DNA from: CAZYBG01 sp964645155
GTDB taxonomy: Bacteria; Pseudomonadota; Alphaproteobacteria; Rhodobacterales; Rhodobacteraceae
Direction of reading: 5' to 3'
Assembly (NCBI GenBank): GCA_964645155.1
Contig: CAZYBG010000070.1
Span: forward strand, 1-16,902
DNA length: 16,902 nt
Of the stretch, positions 6,458 through 13,474 are shown piece after piece (within the stretch, counting starts at the first letter, position 1; every line of letters starts with the position of its first letter). The position numbers and the translations under genes are program-made. Below the pieces are notes generated by a model. The model was not told where the DNA came from. It saw nothing but the letters and a program-made list of their open reading frames with translations, and did no database searches.

Positions 6458-7294
6458 TCAGATCCGGTAGAGCTCGGCCGCCGTGCCGCCATAGACCCGC
6501 GCCCGCGCGGCGTCGGAAAGCCCGGCGGTCAGTTCCTCGGCCACGGCCCGCCAGCGTGGATACTCGCAGCGCAGCCGGCAGACCGGCCAGTCCGACCCCC
6601 AGAGCACGCGCTCGGGCCCGAACACCGCCAGGACGTGATCGACATAGGGCCGCAGGTCCGCGACCCGCCAGCCCGGATCGGCCTCGGTCACCAGTGCCGA
6701 GAACTTGCAGAAGGCCCCGGTCTCCCCGGCGATCCGGGCCATCCCGTCGGCCCAGAACCGGAAGGTTTCGGCGGAATGGGCGCGGATCTGCGGCTTCATG
6801 CAGTGGTCGACCACCACGCGCATCTGCGGATAGCGCTTCAGGATGGTCAGGAAGTTCGCCAGGTGCCGCGGGAAGCCGAGGGCGTCGAAGACGAGGCCGA
6901 GCCCGGCTACCGCCTCGAAGCCCCATTGCACGCCGGGCCCGAGCATCCAGTCGTCGTCGGGGATGTCCTGGATCATCGGCCGGATGCCCTTCAGCTTCGG
7001 GTGCCGTGCCAGGCGCTCCAGCACCGCCCGGTCCGAAGCCTTCTCGAAATCGACCCAGCCGACCACGCCCAGCACATGCGGCGTCGCGTCGGCGATGCCG
7101 AGCATGTACTCGGTCTCGTTCACCGTGGCCGCCGCCTGGACCAGCACGGTGCCCTCGATGCCATGCGCATCGAGATGCGGCTGCAGGTCGGCCGGGCCGT
7201 AGGGGCGGGCGAGGACGGGGTCGTCCTTCGGCATCCAGCCGTAGTCGCCGCGCGCGGGGTTCCAGTAGTGCTGGTGGGCGTCGATCCGCCTCAT
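6458..7294 (-). CDS. COG3618 amidohydrolase, probable L-fucono/rhamnono-lactonase
   Basis: A 278-residue TIM-barrel hydrolase of the amidohydrolase-2 family. The N-terminal metal motif is DAHQHYW (His7, His9). Further metal/catalytic candidates are the His of VVDHCMKP and Asp235 in WGSDWPV. COG3618 contains L-fuconolactonase, L-rhamnono-lactonase and 4-sulfomuconolactonase. Opening of an aldono-lactone to the acid fits exactly between the upstream sugar dehydrogenase and the dehydratase operon. The start overlaps the stop of the aldo/keto reductase (ATGA), with AAGGA 7 nt before it, so the two enzymes are co-produced. Relatives also hydrolyse pyridoxolactone-type or pyrone lactones. The sugar assignment rests on context and is fairly secure as a class, not as to exact sugar. 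Confidence 0.87.
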   Translation of the reverse strand: MRRIDAHQHYWNPARGDYGWMPKDDPVLARPYGPADLQPHLDAHGIEGTVLVQAAATVNETEYMLGIADATPHVLGVVGWVDFEKASDRAVLERLARHPKLKGIRPMIQDIPDDDWMLGPGVQWGFEAVAGLGLVFDALGFPRHLANFLTILKRYPQMRVVVDHCMKPQIRAHSAETFRFWADGMARIAGETGAFCKFSALVTEADPGWRVADLRPYVDHVLAVFGPERVLWGSDWPVCRLRCEYPRWRAVAEELTAGLSDAARARVYGGTAAELYRI

Positions 7295-8313
7295 GGCGCG
7301 TCCTTCCGCAGCAGCCCCTCGGCTTTCAGCTCGGCCCAGAGCGCCGGCGGGATCGGCGTCCGCGCCGCGACCAGGTTCGAGTCCATCTCGGCCACGCCCT
7401 GCCCGCCGGGGATGACCGAGACGACGGCCGGATGGCGCAGCGGGAACTGGAACGCGGCGTCGACCAGCCGCGTCGCGTGCCGGGCGCAGGCGGCCTCGAT
7501 CCGGGCGACCCGGCTCAGGATCTCCGGCGGCGCGGGGTCGTAGTTGTAGAAGGCGCCCGGCTTCGGCCCGGTCGCCAGGACGCCGGAATTGTAGGGCCCG
7601 CCGATCACGATGCCGATGCCGCGCGCCTCGGCCAGCGGCAGGAAGCTCTCCAGCGCCTCCTGCTCCAGCAGCGTGTAGCGCCCGGCGAGCAGGAACAGAT
7701 CAAAATCGCCGCGCTCGGCCAGCCACTGGCAGGGCTGCCATTCGTTCACGCCGGCGCCGAAGGCGCGGATCACGCCCTGGTCGCGCAGCTCGGTCAGCGC
7801 CCGGTAGCCGCCCGCCATCAGCTCGCCCAGCCTCGCCTCGAGCGCCTCCCACGAGCCGTGGTTGAAGACGTCGAGGTCGTGGGCGTAGAGGATGTCGATC
7901 CGGTCGACGCCGAGCCGCTCGAGCGAGAATTCGAGGCTGCGCATCACCCCGTCGTAGCCGTAATCGTAGACCTCGTTGCGCGCCGGCACGTCGAACCACT
8001 TCCCGAAGCCGTCGCGCCGGTCCGGCGTCGTCGCCTTCAGGAGCCGGCCGATCTTGGTCGACAGCAGGTAGGCATCACGGTCCTTGCCCCGCAGGAACGG
8101 ATTCAGCCGGGTCTCGGCAAGGCCGAGGCCGTAGAGCGGCGCGGTGTCGAAGTAGCGCACGCCGGCGTCCCATGCCCGGTCGAGCACGGCGCGCGCGTCG
8201 GCATCGCCGATTGCCCGGTAGAGGTTGCCGAGCGGCGCGGTGCCGAAGCCGAGTTCGGTGAAGGTCAGCCCGCCGGTGCCGAGCCGGTCCCAGTGCCGTG
8301 TCGCCAGTGCCAT
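7291..8313 (-). CDS. Aldo/keto reductase, probable L-fucose (aldose) 1-dehydrogenase
   Basis: A 340-residue AKR of the D-threo-aldose/L-fucose 1-dehydrogenase and pyridoxal 4-dehydrogenase group. The catalytic tetrad is complete: Asp56 (FDTAPLYG), Tyr61, Lys87 (STKIG) and His145 (YAHDLD). Enzymes of this group use NAD(P)+ to oxidise the anomeric carbon of L-fucose, L-galactose or D-arabinose to a lactone, matching the lactonase encoded immediately downstream with a 4-nt overlap. The frame extends to 8364, but ATG 8313 is preferred. It has an AGGGGGG Shine-Dalgarno site 5 nt upstream, and the family's RLGxxGLxFTELGFGTAPLG start follows at residue 10. The promoter must lie in 8314-8535 but I could not locate one. 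The chief alternative, pyridoxal 4-dehydrogenase, lacks the rest of a vitamin B6 pathway here. Confidence 0.88.
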   Translation of the reverse strand: MALATRHWDRLGTGGLTFTELGFGTAPLGNLYRAIGDADARAVLDRAWDAGVRYFDTAPLYGLGLAETRLNPFLRGKDRDAYLLSTKIGRLLKATTPDRRDGFGKWFDVPARNEVYDYGYDGVMRSLEFSLERLGVDRIDILYAHDLDVFNHGSWEALEARLGELMAGGYRALTELRDQGVIRAFGAGVNEWQPCQWLAERGDFDLFLLAGRYTLLEQEALESFLPLAEARGIGIVIGGPYNSGVLATGPKPGAFYNYDPAPPEILSRVARIEAACARHATRLVDAAFQFPLRHPAVVSVIPGGQGVAEMDSNLVAARTPIPPALWAELKAEGLLRKDAP

Positions 8314-8535
8314 GCCATCCCCCCTGTCGCGGGCGAGGATGTCCGTGGTGGCGTGGTCGCGCAAGGGGCCTGCGCCTCAGGTGGCGGTATGGCTGCCATC
8401 GGCAGGGCAAAGCGGCCCATGCCCGATCCTCCCGTGCCCGATCCTGCGGTGCCCGTCCGTCGGCGCCGCCAGCCTACAGGAGCGCTGCTGCCACCGTGGC
8501 GGCAGGAGATGGCGGCCCGGCCGAAGGAGGGCGCC
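8314..8535. other. Intergenic segment upstream of the aldo/keto reductase
   Basis: This is the left half of a 402-bp gap (8314-8715) between divergent genes. I see no supported coding region and no convincing promoter for the minus-strand operon. The only structure is a 15-bp tandem repeat beginning GCCCGATCCT at 8421 and 8436, with a third partial copy at 8451. The two palindromes in the right half are listed separately. Confidence 0.6.
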
Positions 8536-8557
8536 AGTTTGAACGTGCGCTCAAACT
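8536..8557. promoter_or_regulatory. Upstream 22-bp palindromic operator (site 1) of the Rieske oxygenase gene
   Basis: The left half AGTTTGAACGT and the right half GCGCTCAAACT form an inverted repeat with 9 of 11 complementary positions. It lies just upstream of a candidate -35. The length and TTGA...TCAA arms resemble TetR-family operators. No TetR gene is in the window. Confidence 0.65.
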
Positions 8558-8562
8558 TTTTC

Positions 8563-8591
8563 TTGGCAAGCCGCGGCCGGTGAGGTAGTTT
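8563..8591 (+). promoter_or_regulatory. Candidate promoter of the Rieske oxygenase gene
   Basis: TTGGCA (8563-8568) and TAGTTT (8586-8591) are separated by 17 bp and lie between and into the two palindromes. The -10 match is only moderate. The geometry, with one site upstream of the -35 and one over the -10, supports the call. Confidence 0.45.
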
Positions 8592-8608
8592 GAGCGTGCA
8601 CTCAAATT
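8587..8608. promoter_or_regulatory. Downstream 22-bp palindromic operator (site 2) of the Rieske oxygenase gene
   Basis: The left half AGTTTGAGCGT and the right half GCACTCAAATT form an inverted repeat with 8 of 11 complementary positions. Over its 22 bp it differs from site 1 at only three positions. Its centre is 51 bp from that of site 1. It overlaps the candidate -10, so binding would block transcription. Confidence 0.65.
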
Positions 8609-8715
8609 CACTGCCCCCGCGTTGCTCCGATGGTCCGGTCGTGGCCGATCGCGACCGTGACGGGGCCAGACAGACGCGGATCCGCGGCTGGCCGCGGTCA
8701 CGAAAGGCATGGTCG

Positions 8716-9855
8716 ATGGCCAAGGATCATTCCGACTGGGACCGGCGCGGCCTGCCCGGCTGGGCCTATCACGCACCCGCGGTCTTCGCGCTGGAACAGG
8801 AGCGCATCTTCCGCCGGCACTGGCAGATCGCGGGCCATGTCAGCGACATCCCCGAGCCGGGCGACTACGTGACTCTCGACATCGCGGGCGAGCGGGCGGT
8901 GGTGATCCGCGGTCATGATGGCGTGCCGCGCGCCTTCCACAACATCTGCCGCCATCGCGGCACCCGCGTCGTCCAGGGCGAGACGGGGCGCTGCAACAAG
9001 GCGATCGTCTGCCCGTTCCATGGCTGGGCCTACAACCTCGACGGCACGCTCCGCGGGATCGCCGAGCGCGCGAGCTTTCCGCCGCTCGACCGGCGCGACT
9101 GGGGGCTTCGCCCGGTGGAGCTCGAGCTGTGGCAGGGCTTTCTCTTCGTCCGCTTCGAGGCCTCCGCGCAGCCGCCGGTCGCCCGGCTGATGGCGCCCTA
9201 TGCGGCCGATTTCGCCGCCTTCGACGTGGCCGACATGGTCCGCATCCCCGGGAACGACTGGGAGGACCGGGTGCCGGCGAACTGGAAGGCGCTGCGCGAC
9301 GTCGACAACGAGGGCTACCATGTGCGGCAGGCGCATCCGGCGCTGCACGATCTCTACGGTGACGGCTACACCGACAGTGACTGGGTGGGCCTGACCTCGC
9401 GGTCGGACGGCATCTTCAACGACGGGCCCGGTCGGCTCTGGTCGGTCAGGGCCTACAAGGCGTTCGTCGGCGCCACGCCGGTCAGCGGCCCGCCGGCGCG
9501 GCGCTGGAGCTACTACAACCTGTTCCCGAACACGGTGATCGGGCTCTATCCCGACAGCGCCGTGTGGTACCAGGAGATCCCCGTCGGGCCGGCCGAGACG
9601 ATCCAGCGCGGGCGCGCCTACCGGTTCCGGAACGAAAGCAGGGAACTCAGGGCGGCACGCTATCTCTCGGGGCGGATCGACCGGATCACCGCGGCCGAGG
9701 ACCACGACCTCTGCATCTGGTCGTTCGAGGCGACACGCTCGGCCTCCGGCTACAGCGGCGCGATCCTGTCCGACCTCGAGCGCGGGCTGAGGTCGTTCCA
9801 CGACCTCCTGCGCCGCGAGATCCCCGAGCTTGCCGCCGGCACGCCCCCGGCCTGA
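8716..9855 (+). CDS. Rieske [2Fe-2S] aromatic-ring/amine oxygenase, alpha subunit
   Basis: A 379-residue ring-hydroxylating-type oxygenase. The Rieske domain (about 35-150) has Cys78-x-His80 and Cys99-x2-His102 (CRH...CPFHGW). The catalytic domain has the mononuclear iron ligands His202 and His207 (DNEGYHVRQAH), with a C-terminal acidic ligand probably in AEDHDLC. The residue that transfers electrons between the two sites, Asp in naphthalene dioxygenase, is Glu199 here. That feature, with the C-terminal pattern ED...C...S..Y.G.LS..E....FH, recalls carnitine/choline/betaine monooxygenases. The substrate is unknown. No reductase, ferredoxin or beta subunit is nearby, so the electron donor is encoded elsewhere. 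The frame extends to 8590, but ATG 8716 is chosen because GAAAGG precedes it by 8 nt and the upstream codons cover operator site 2. It is transcribed away from the sugar cluster. Confidence 0.88.
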   Translation: MAKDHSDWDRRGLPGWAYHAPAVFALEQERIFRRHWQIAGHVSDIPEPGDYVTLDIAGERAVVIRGHDGVPRAFHNICRHRGTRVVQGETGRCNKAIVCPFHGWAYNLDGTLRGIAERASFPPLDRRDWGLRPVELELWQGFLFVRFEASAQPPVARLMAPYAADFAAFDVADMVRIPGNDWEDRVPANWKALRDVDNEGYHVRQAHPALHDLYGDGYTDSDWVGLTSRSDGIFNDGPGRLWSVRAYKAFVGATPVSGPPARRWSYYNLFPNTVIGLYPDSAVWYQEIPVGPAETIQRGRAYRFRNESRELRAARYLSGRIDRITAAEDHDLCIWSFEATRSASGYSGAILSDLERGLRSFHDLLRREIPELAAGTPPA

Positions 9856-9931
9856 GGGCAGGCGGCGTGCCGCACCCCGCGCACCGCGGCGGGCTGGCTG
9901 GCGCAGGGGCGCGCGATGGGATAACCGCGGC

Positions 9932-9960
9932 GTCGGCGCGTCCGCTGGCAGCGCGCCGAC
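9932..9960 (+). terminator. Perfect 9-bp-stem hairpin between oxygenase and membrane-protein genes
   Basis: GTCGGCGCG (9932-9940) and CGCGCCGAC (9952-9960) pair perfectly around an 11-nt loop. It starts 76 bp after the oxygenase stop and ends 26 bp before the next start. There is no T-run, so it could be a terminator, an mRNA 3'-end stabiliser or a leader structure of the next gene. Confidence 0.4.
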
Positions 9961-9986
9961 CCCTGCCGCGCGAGGCCGCCGAGGCG

Positions 9987-10523
9987 ATGTCCGGACCCGA
10001 CCCCACCGACCCCGACGCCACCGCGGCCGATCCGGTGCTGGCGGTCCTGCCGGTCGCGGCCGGGCGGCGCTGGGTGGCGGTCGCCATGCTTCTCGTCCTC
10101 GGCGGGCTCCTGGTATGGACGGCGCTGGCCCGGCCGCCCGCCGCGCCCGGCTGGCGGGTCCTGCTGCTTGCCGCGGGCCTCGCCGCGCTCTGGCTGTCGG
10201 TGCGGCTGCGCGCAGCGACGACGCGGCATCTGGAGCTGACCGCGACCGCCCTGCGCGACAGCGCCGGCGTGGAGCTTGCCCGCGTCGCCGAGATCGCTGC
10301 GGTCGATCGCGGGCCCTTCGCGTTCAAGCCGTCGGGGGGGTTCGTGCTGCGGCTCTCGGCCGACCGGGGCGCCGCCTGGGCGCCGGGGCTGTGGTGGCGG
10401 GTCGGCCGCCGGCTTGGCGTCGGTGGCGTCACCGGGCGGACCGAGGCGCGCTACATGGCCGAGGTCGTCGTGGCGCTGCTGGCCGAGCGCAGGGGCGGGG
10501 TGGTCCGCCGGGCCGGCGACTGA
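9987..10523 (+). CDS. Small two-helix membrane protein of unknown function, possible PH-like domain
   Basis: A 178-residue protein I do not recognise as a named family. An acidic, Pro/Asp-rich cytosolic start (1-25) is followed by two transmembrane helices, at about 29-48 and 56-72, separated by a short Pro-rich turn. The remaining 105 residues begin LELTATALRDSAGVELARVAEIAAVDRG. That beta-rich pattern (strand, D-turn, then a conserved I-x-x-V-D-R) recalls bacterial PH-like membrane proteins. A basic segment (WWRVGRRLGVGG) and a C-terminal helix follow. ATG 9987 is chosen because the hydrophobic segments follow soon after and the longer frame reads back into the oxygenase gene. A GAGG at 9972 is 11 nt upstream. 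The gene converges on the Tad cassette with a 25-bp gap. Function is unknown. Confidence 0.7.
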   Translation: MSGPDPTDPDATAADPVLAVLPVAAGRRWVAVAMLLVLGGLLVWTALARPPAAPGWRVLLLAAGLAALWLSVRLRAATTRHLELTATALRDSAGVELARVAEIAAVDRGPFAFKPSGGFVLRLSADRGAAWAPGLWWRVGRRLGVGGVTGRTEARYMAEVVVALLAERRGGVVRRAGD

Positions 10524-10548
10524 CGGCCCGGCCCGACGTCAATCGGCG

Positions 10549-11163
10549 TCAATCGTCGTCGTCGTCGGCGGTGACGTTGCTGCTGCCGCCCGTGCCCACG
10601 CCTTCGTAGACGACCTTCGGCGCGAAGCGCGGCCGCACCACGATGAAGCTGGAGAACGTCTGCGCGGCAAGCCCGACCTGATCCCAGAGCGGTTCGTAGT
10701 CGAGCAGCGTCTCGACGATGATGACCGTTTCGCCATCGGGCATGATCGGGATGTAGTCGCGCAGCGCGGCGAGGCTGGAGTCGCTCAGGTCGGGCCGCCC
10801 GCGCGTGCCCCGCGACCATTGGACCAGATACTTGTTGGCGTCCTCGTCGAAGGTGATCGAGGTGGCGCGGATGCTGTTGTTGCCGGCATAGTCGATCAGG
10901 TAGTCGTAGACCAGGTTCAGGCCGTCGATATAGGCGTCGTCGACCGTTTCGGTCTGGCGCGACAGCATGTCGCCGATCGCGTAGGCGGCGCGTTCGTTGG
11001 CGGTCGCGGTGCGGAACACGTCGAAAAACACCACCGTCGCCACCCACCAGACGATGAGCAGCGGGAAGACGATGACGAATTCCAGCGTCAGCGTGCCGCG
11101 ATGATCTTCGGCAAAGCCGCAGAGCCGGCGGCGGGCCGCGCGGAGGAGCATGTGCGGGGTCAT
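10549..11163 (-). CDS. TadE-like pilus/secretion protein (second TadE of cassette B)
   Basis: A 204-residue membrane-anchored protein. A short basic cytosolic start leads into Gly23-Thr-Leu-Thr-Leu-Glu28, the pseudopilin-like motif with Gly at -1 and Glu at +5, and then a single transmembrane helix (about 29-50, FVIVFPLLIVWWVATVVFF). The rest is probably periplasmic. It aligns with the protein at 13475-14077 along its whole length, sharing FFDIFR/FFDVFR, YIDGLN/FIDGMN, VVETYIDY/IVETLLDY and VxRPRF. It differs from that paralogue in its C-terminal tail of about 25 residues, which ends in five aspartates. TadE proteins are minor pseudopilins of tight-adherence (Flp) pili. The start overlaps the preceding stop as ATGA, so it is coupled to its neighbour. 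Confidence 0.82.
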   Translation of the reverse strand: MTPHMLLRAARRRLCGFAEDHRGTLTLEFVIVFPLLIVWWVATVVFFDVFRTATANERAAYAIGDMLSRQTETVDDAYIDGLNLVYDYLIDYAGNNSIRATSITFDEDANKYLVQWSRGTRGRPDLSDSSLAALRDYIPIMPDGETVIIVETLLDYEPLWDQVGLAAQTFSSFIVVRPRFAPKVVYEGVGTGGSSNVTADDDDD

Positions 11164-11678
11164 GAGTTCGGCTCGTGGACGAAGATGGATTTCGCGACGA
11201 GGCGGTAGGCGCCGTCGACCTTGGGCATGCGCAGGCCGAGGCCGGTCGTCGGGAACAGCGGATCGTAGATCGCGCAGGCCCGGACCAGCATCATCTCGTT
11301 CTCGTTGCCGGGCCTGAACTCGACCGCCGGCTGCACGACCGCGGTGCGGTCGACGCAGGTCGCCTCGCGCCCCAGGAGTTCCCAGTCGTCGTCGTCGACG
11401 GGCCGCAGCTCGAGCCGGAGGGCACTGCGGCAGTCGCCGATGAAGAAGGCGTTCTCGCAGATCTTGTCCTCGATATCCTCGGCATCGACCGCAACCCCGG
11501 TGTTCAGCCGCAGGCCGCGCACCGCCATGTCGAGGCCGCGCTCGAGCATCACCTGGCGCGTCAGCAGGATGCTCGTCTCGATCGACGAGATGAAGACGGT
11601 CAGGAAAAGCGGCACGAGAAGCATGAACTCGATGGCAAGCGCCCCGTCGTCCCTGCGCCAGAAGCTGCGGCGGATCAT
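11160..11678 (-). CDS. TadE-like pilus/secretion protein (first TadE of cassette B)
   Basis: A 172-residue TadE-like minor pseudopilin. The start RRDDG-ALAIEF has the Gly/Glu(+5) processing-type motif directly before a transmembrane helix (FMLLVPLFLTVFISSIETSILL). The periplasmic part has four cysteines, including Cys-x8-Cys, that match one for one those of the paralogue at 14085-14645, suggesting two disulfides. The segment DPLFPTTGLGLRMPK and the ending FVHEP are almost identical in both copies. It lies 21 bp after the vWA-TadG gene and overlaps the next gene by 4 nt, so it belongs to one operon. The pilus role comes from the family; no Tad assembly motor is in the window. Confidence 0.84.
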   Translation of the reverse strand: MIRRSFWRRDDGALAIEFMLLVPLFLTVFISSIETSILLTRQVMLERGLDMAVRGLRLNTGVAVDAEDIEDKICENAFFIGDCRSALRLELRPVDDDDWELLGREATCVDRTAVVQPAVEFRPGNENEMMLVRACAIYDPLFPTTGLGLRMPKVDGAYRLVAKSIFVHEPNS

Positions 11679-11699
11679 GTCCTTACCCCCCCTGGCCGG

Positions 11700-13217
11700 T
11701 CACTGCGTCAGCCGGAGCTGGTTGATCGTCCGCGCGATCGCCGCGAAGGCGTTCTGGATCTCGCGGCCGTTCACGTCGAAGGCGTAGGCGGTGCCGCTTG
11801 CGCAGTTGCGCAGCGTCTGCCGGTCGGTGGCGCCCGGCACTTCGAAGGCGATCGTGTAGACGATCACGTTCGACTGCTTGGCCAGGGCGCACTGCGCGTT
11901 GAAGCGCGCGACATTCGTGTTGTACGAGGTGTAGTTCGGCACGCTGCTCAGGTTGGCGCGCATGTCGCTCGGCTGCTTGTCGATCTCCTTCACCGCGTTC
12001 CAGAGGTCATAATCGATGCCGTCGATCGTATCGGGATCGTCGACGCCGTTGATCTTCTCGTTGTCCAGCGTGTCCGTGTCGGGGTCGCTGAAGCCCGTGA
12101 AGCGCGGGCGGAACTGATCGGTGATCCGACCGTCCGTCATCAGCACGATGTACTTCCGCGCGACGCTATCGGAGTCGGCACCTGCCGCGGGCCATGCCGA
12201 GGGTCGGTTGGCGAAGGTCGTCGGGATCTCGCCGTCCGCCGCGAGCTGGCTGAAGGTGGAGCGCATGCTCGGGTTGAGGAGCGTCAGGCCCCATTTCAGG
12301 CCGATATGCGTTCCGGTGCCGTCGTGCAGCCTGAAGGTGTCAAGGAAGTCCTTCAGCTCGTCCCGATCGTTCGTCGCGATCTTGATCGCGCTCTGGTCCT
12401 GCGGGCACCAGCCCCAGTCCATGAAGGTCGGCGCGATCGCCCACTTCATGAAGTGCGGCACCTGACCGCGGCCCATGGGCGGCGGGTTCGCCGTGTTGAA
12501 GTCCGATTCGGTGAGCTCGATGCACGACGAGTTGGTGTGCGTGCGCACCCCGCCGAGCAGGCTGAACAGCTCGGGACCGGGGTTGGTGCCGCCGGCATAG
12601 GGGATGACATTGATCGACGTCACTTCCTGGGCGCGGCCCTCGAGCACGATCTCGATGAACCGCTTGGCGGCCTCGCGCAGCAGTTCCTCGCGCGTCTCGC
12701 CGGTCGACACCGTTTCCCGCATCGAGCCCGAGATGTCGAGGACGAGCGAGATCTCGACGTCGTCGACGCTCTCCTCGGCCGCGCCGCCGACGGCGACGTT
12801 CAGCGTCGGCACCCCGGCGAGGCGCATCAGCAGCGTGTCGAGCTTGGTCGACGCGGTGGCGGTCACGCGGCGCAGCGTGAGCGCACCGTCACCGGTCTTT
12901 TCCTCGTAGACCCTGACCTCGGCGCCGAGCGCCGAGAGGCCCGCCTTGTCGAAGTAGTCGCGCACCACGGCCTCGGGGTCGAGCTTCTGGTCGAGATCGG
13001 CGGCCGCGAGGATCGCGCGGTCGAGGGTGTTGTACTGGCGGATCCGGGTGTGCTCGGTCCGCATGAAGTCGATGGCGAGGCTCGACACGATCAGCATCAT
13101 GAAGAGAAGCATCATGCCGAGGAGGAGCAGCGCCCCGCCCTCGTCGCGCCGGAAGCGGCGCACCGCCACGTCGAGACGCCATGCCTTGCCGATCTTGCCA
13201 TGTCCGGTCGAGCGCAT
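11700..13217 (-). CDS. TadG-like protein with von Willebrand A domain (cassette B)
   Basis: A 505-residue protein. A basic start RRFRRDEGG precedes a transmembrane helix (about 29-50), the Tad_N-type anchor. A periplasmic region leads to a vWA domain from about 153. The metal-adhesion (MIDAS) motif is Asp161-Ile-Ser163-Gly-Ser165, with a later LMTDGRI as the second acidic loop. Near residues 376-404 is an Asp-rich stretch (from FSDPDTDTLDN) absent from the paralogue. Four cysteines pair by alignment with cysteines of the copy at 14642-16324. Both end in IAR-I--LRL-Q. TadG-like vWA proteins are envelope components of Flp-pilus loci and may take part in adhesion or assembly. ATG 13217 is preceded by AAGGGG. 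It is the first gene of cassette B, with a 257-bp gap upstream. Confidence 0.85.
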   Translation of the reverse strand: MRSTGHGKIGKAWRLDVAVRRFRRDEGGALLLLGMMLLFMMLIVSSLAIDFMRTEHTRIRQYNTLDRAILAAADLDQKLDPEAVVRDYFDKAGLSALGAEVRVYEEKTGDGALTLRRVTATASTKLDTLLMRLAGVPTLNVAVGGAAEESVDDVEISLVLDISGSMRETVSTGETREELLREAAKRFIEIVLEGRAQEVTSINVIPYAGGTNPGPELFSLLGGVRTHTNSSCIELTESDFNTANPPPMGRGQVPHFMKWAIAPTFMDWGWCPQDQSAIKIATNDRDELKDFLDTFRLHDGTGTHIGLKWGLTLLNPSMRSTFSQLAADGEIPTTFANRPSAWPAAGADSDSVARKYIVLMTDGRITDQFRPRFTGFSDPDTDTLDNEKINGVDDPDTIDGIDYDLWNAVKEIDKQPSDMRANLSSVPNYTSYNTNVARFNAQCALAKQSNVIVYTIAFEVPGATDRQTLRNCASGTAYAFDVNGREIQNAFAAIARTINQLRLTQ

Positions 13218-13474
13218 TGTCCACGTCCCCTTCGAGTTGCCGCAGGGCCCGAATCGCCGCCGGAGGCTGGCAGACAGGGCTTTCAGCGTTCATCTCTCGA
13301 TGAGGGGTATGGCCAAAATGCGACCGAGATTCGTCCCAGACCGTGGCAGCGATCGCGGTTTCACGACAATACTGAGGCAGGGGCGGGTCTGTTTCGCGCG
13401 CGCCGCGACGACGCGCGGGGGCCCGCATGGAGGTTGCCACCCCACCCGACGAGCAGGACGGCAGGCGATGCCGG
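13218..13474. other. Intergenic gap between the two Tad cassettes
   Basis: This 257-bp gap should contain the 3' end of cassette A and the promoter of cassette B. A weak GC hairpin (CGCGCG arms near 13397-13417) is present. I see no clear -35/-10 pair and no supported gene. It is less GC-rich around 13300-13375 than its surroundings, the likeliest promoter position. Confidence 0.5.

Noticed and set aside
8421..8458. 15-bp tandem repeat (two copies and a part) starting GCCCGATCCT
   Set aside because: It is short and imperfect, with no palindrome or link to a promoter; likely slippage in GC-rich DNA.
6256..8583. Plus-strand open frame of 775 codons from the kinase end to the oxygenase promoter
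   Set aside because: Its product is Arg/Pro/Ala-rich and lies opposite two well-supported genes, so it is not real.
13397..13417. GC hairpin considered as the terminator of cassette A
   Set aside because: A 6-bp alternating CG stem is expected by chance at this GC content and no T-run follows.
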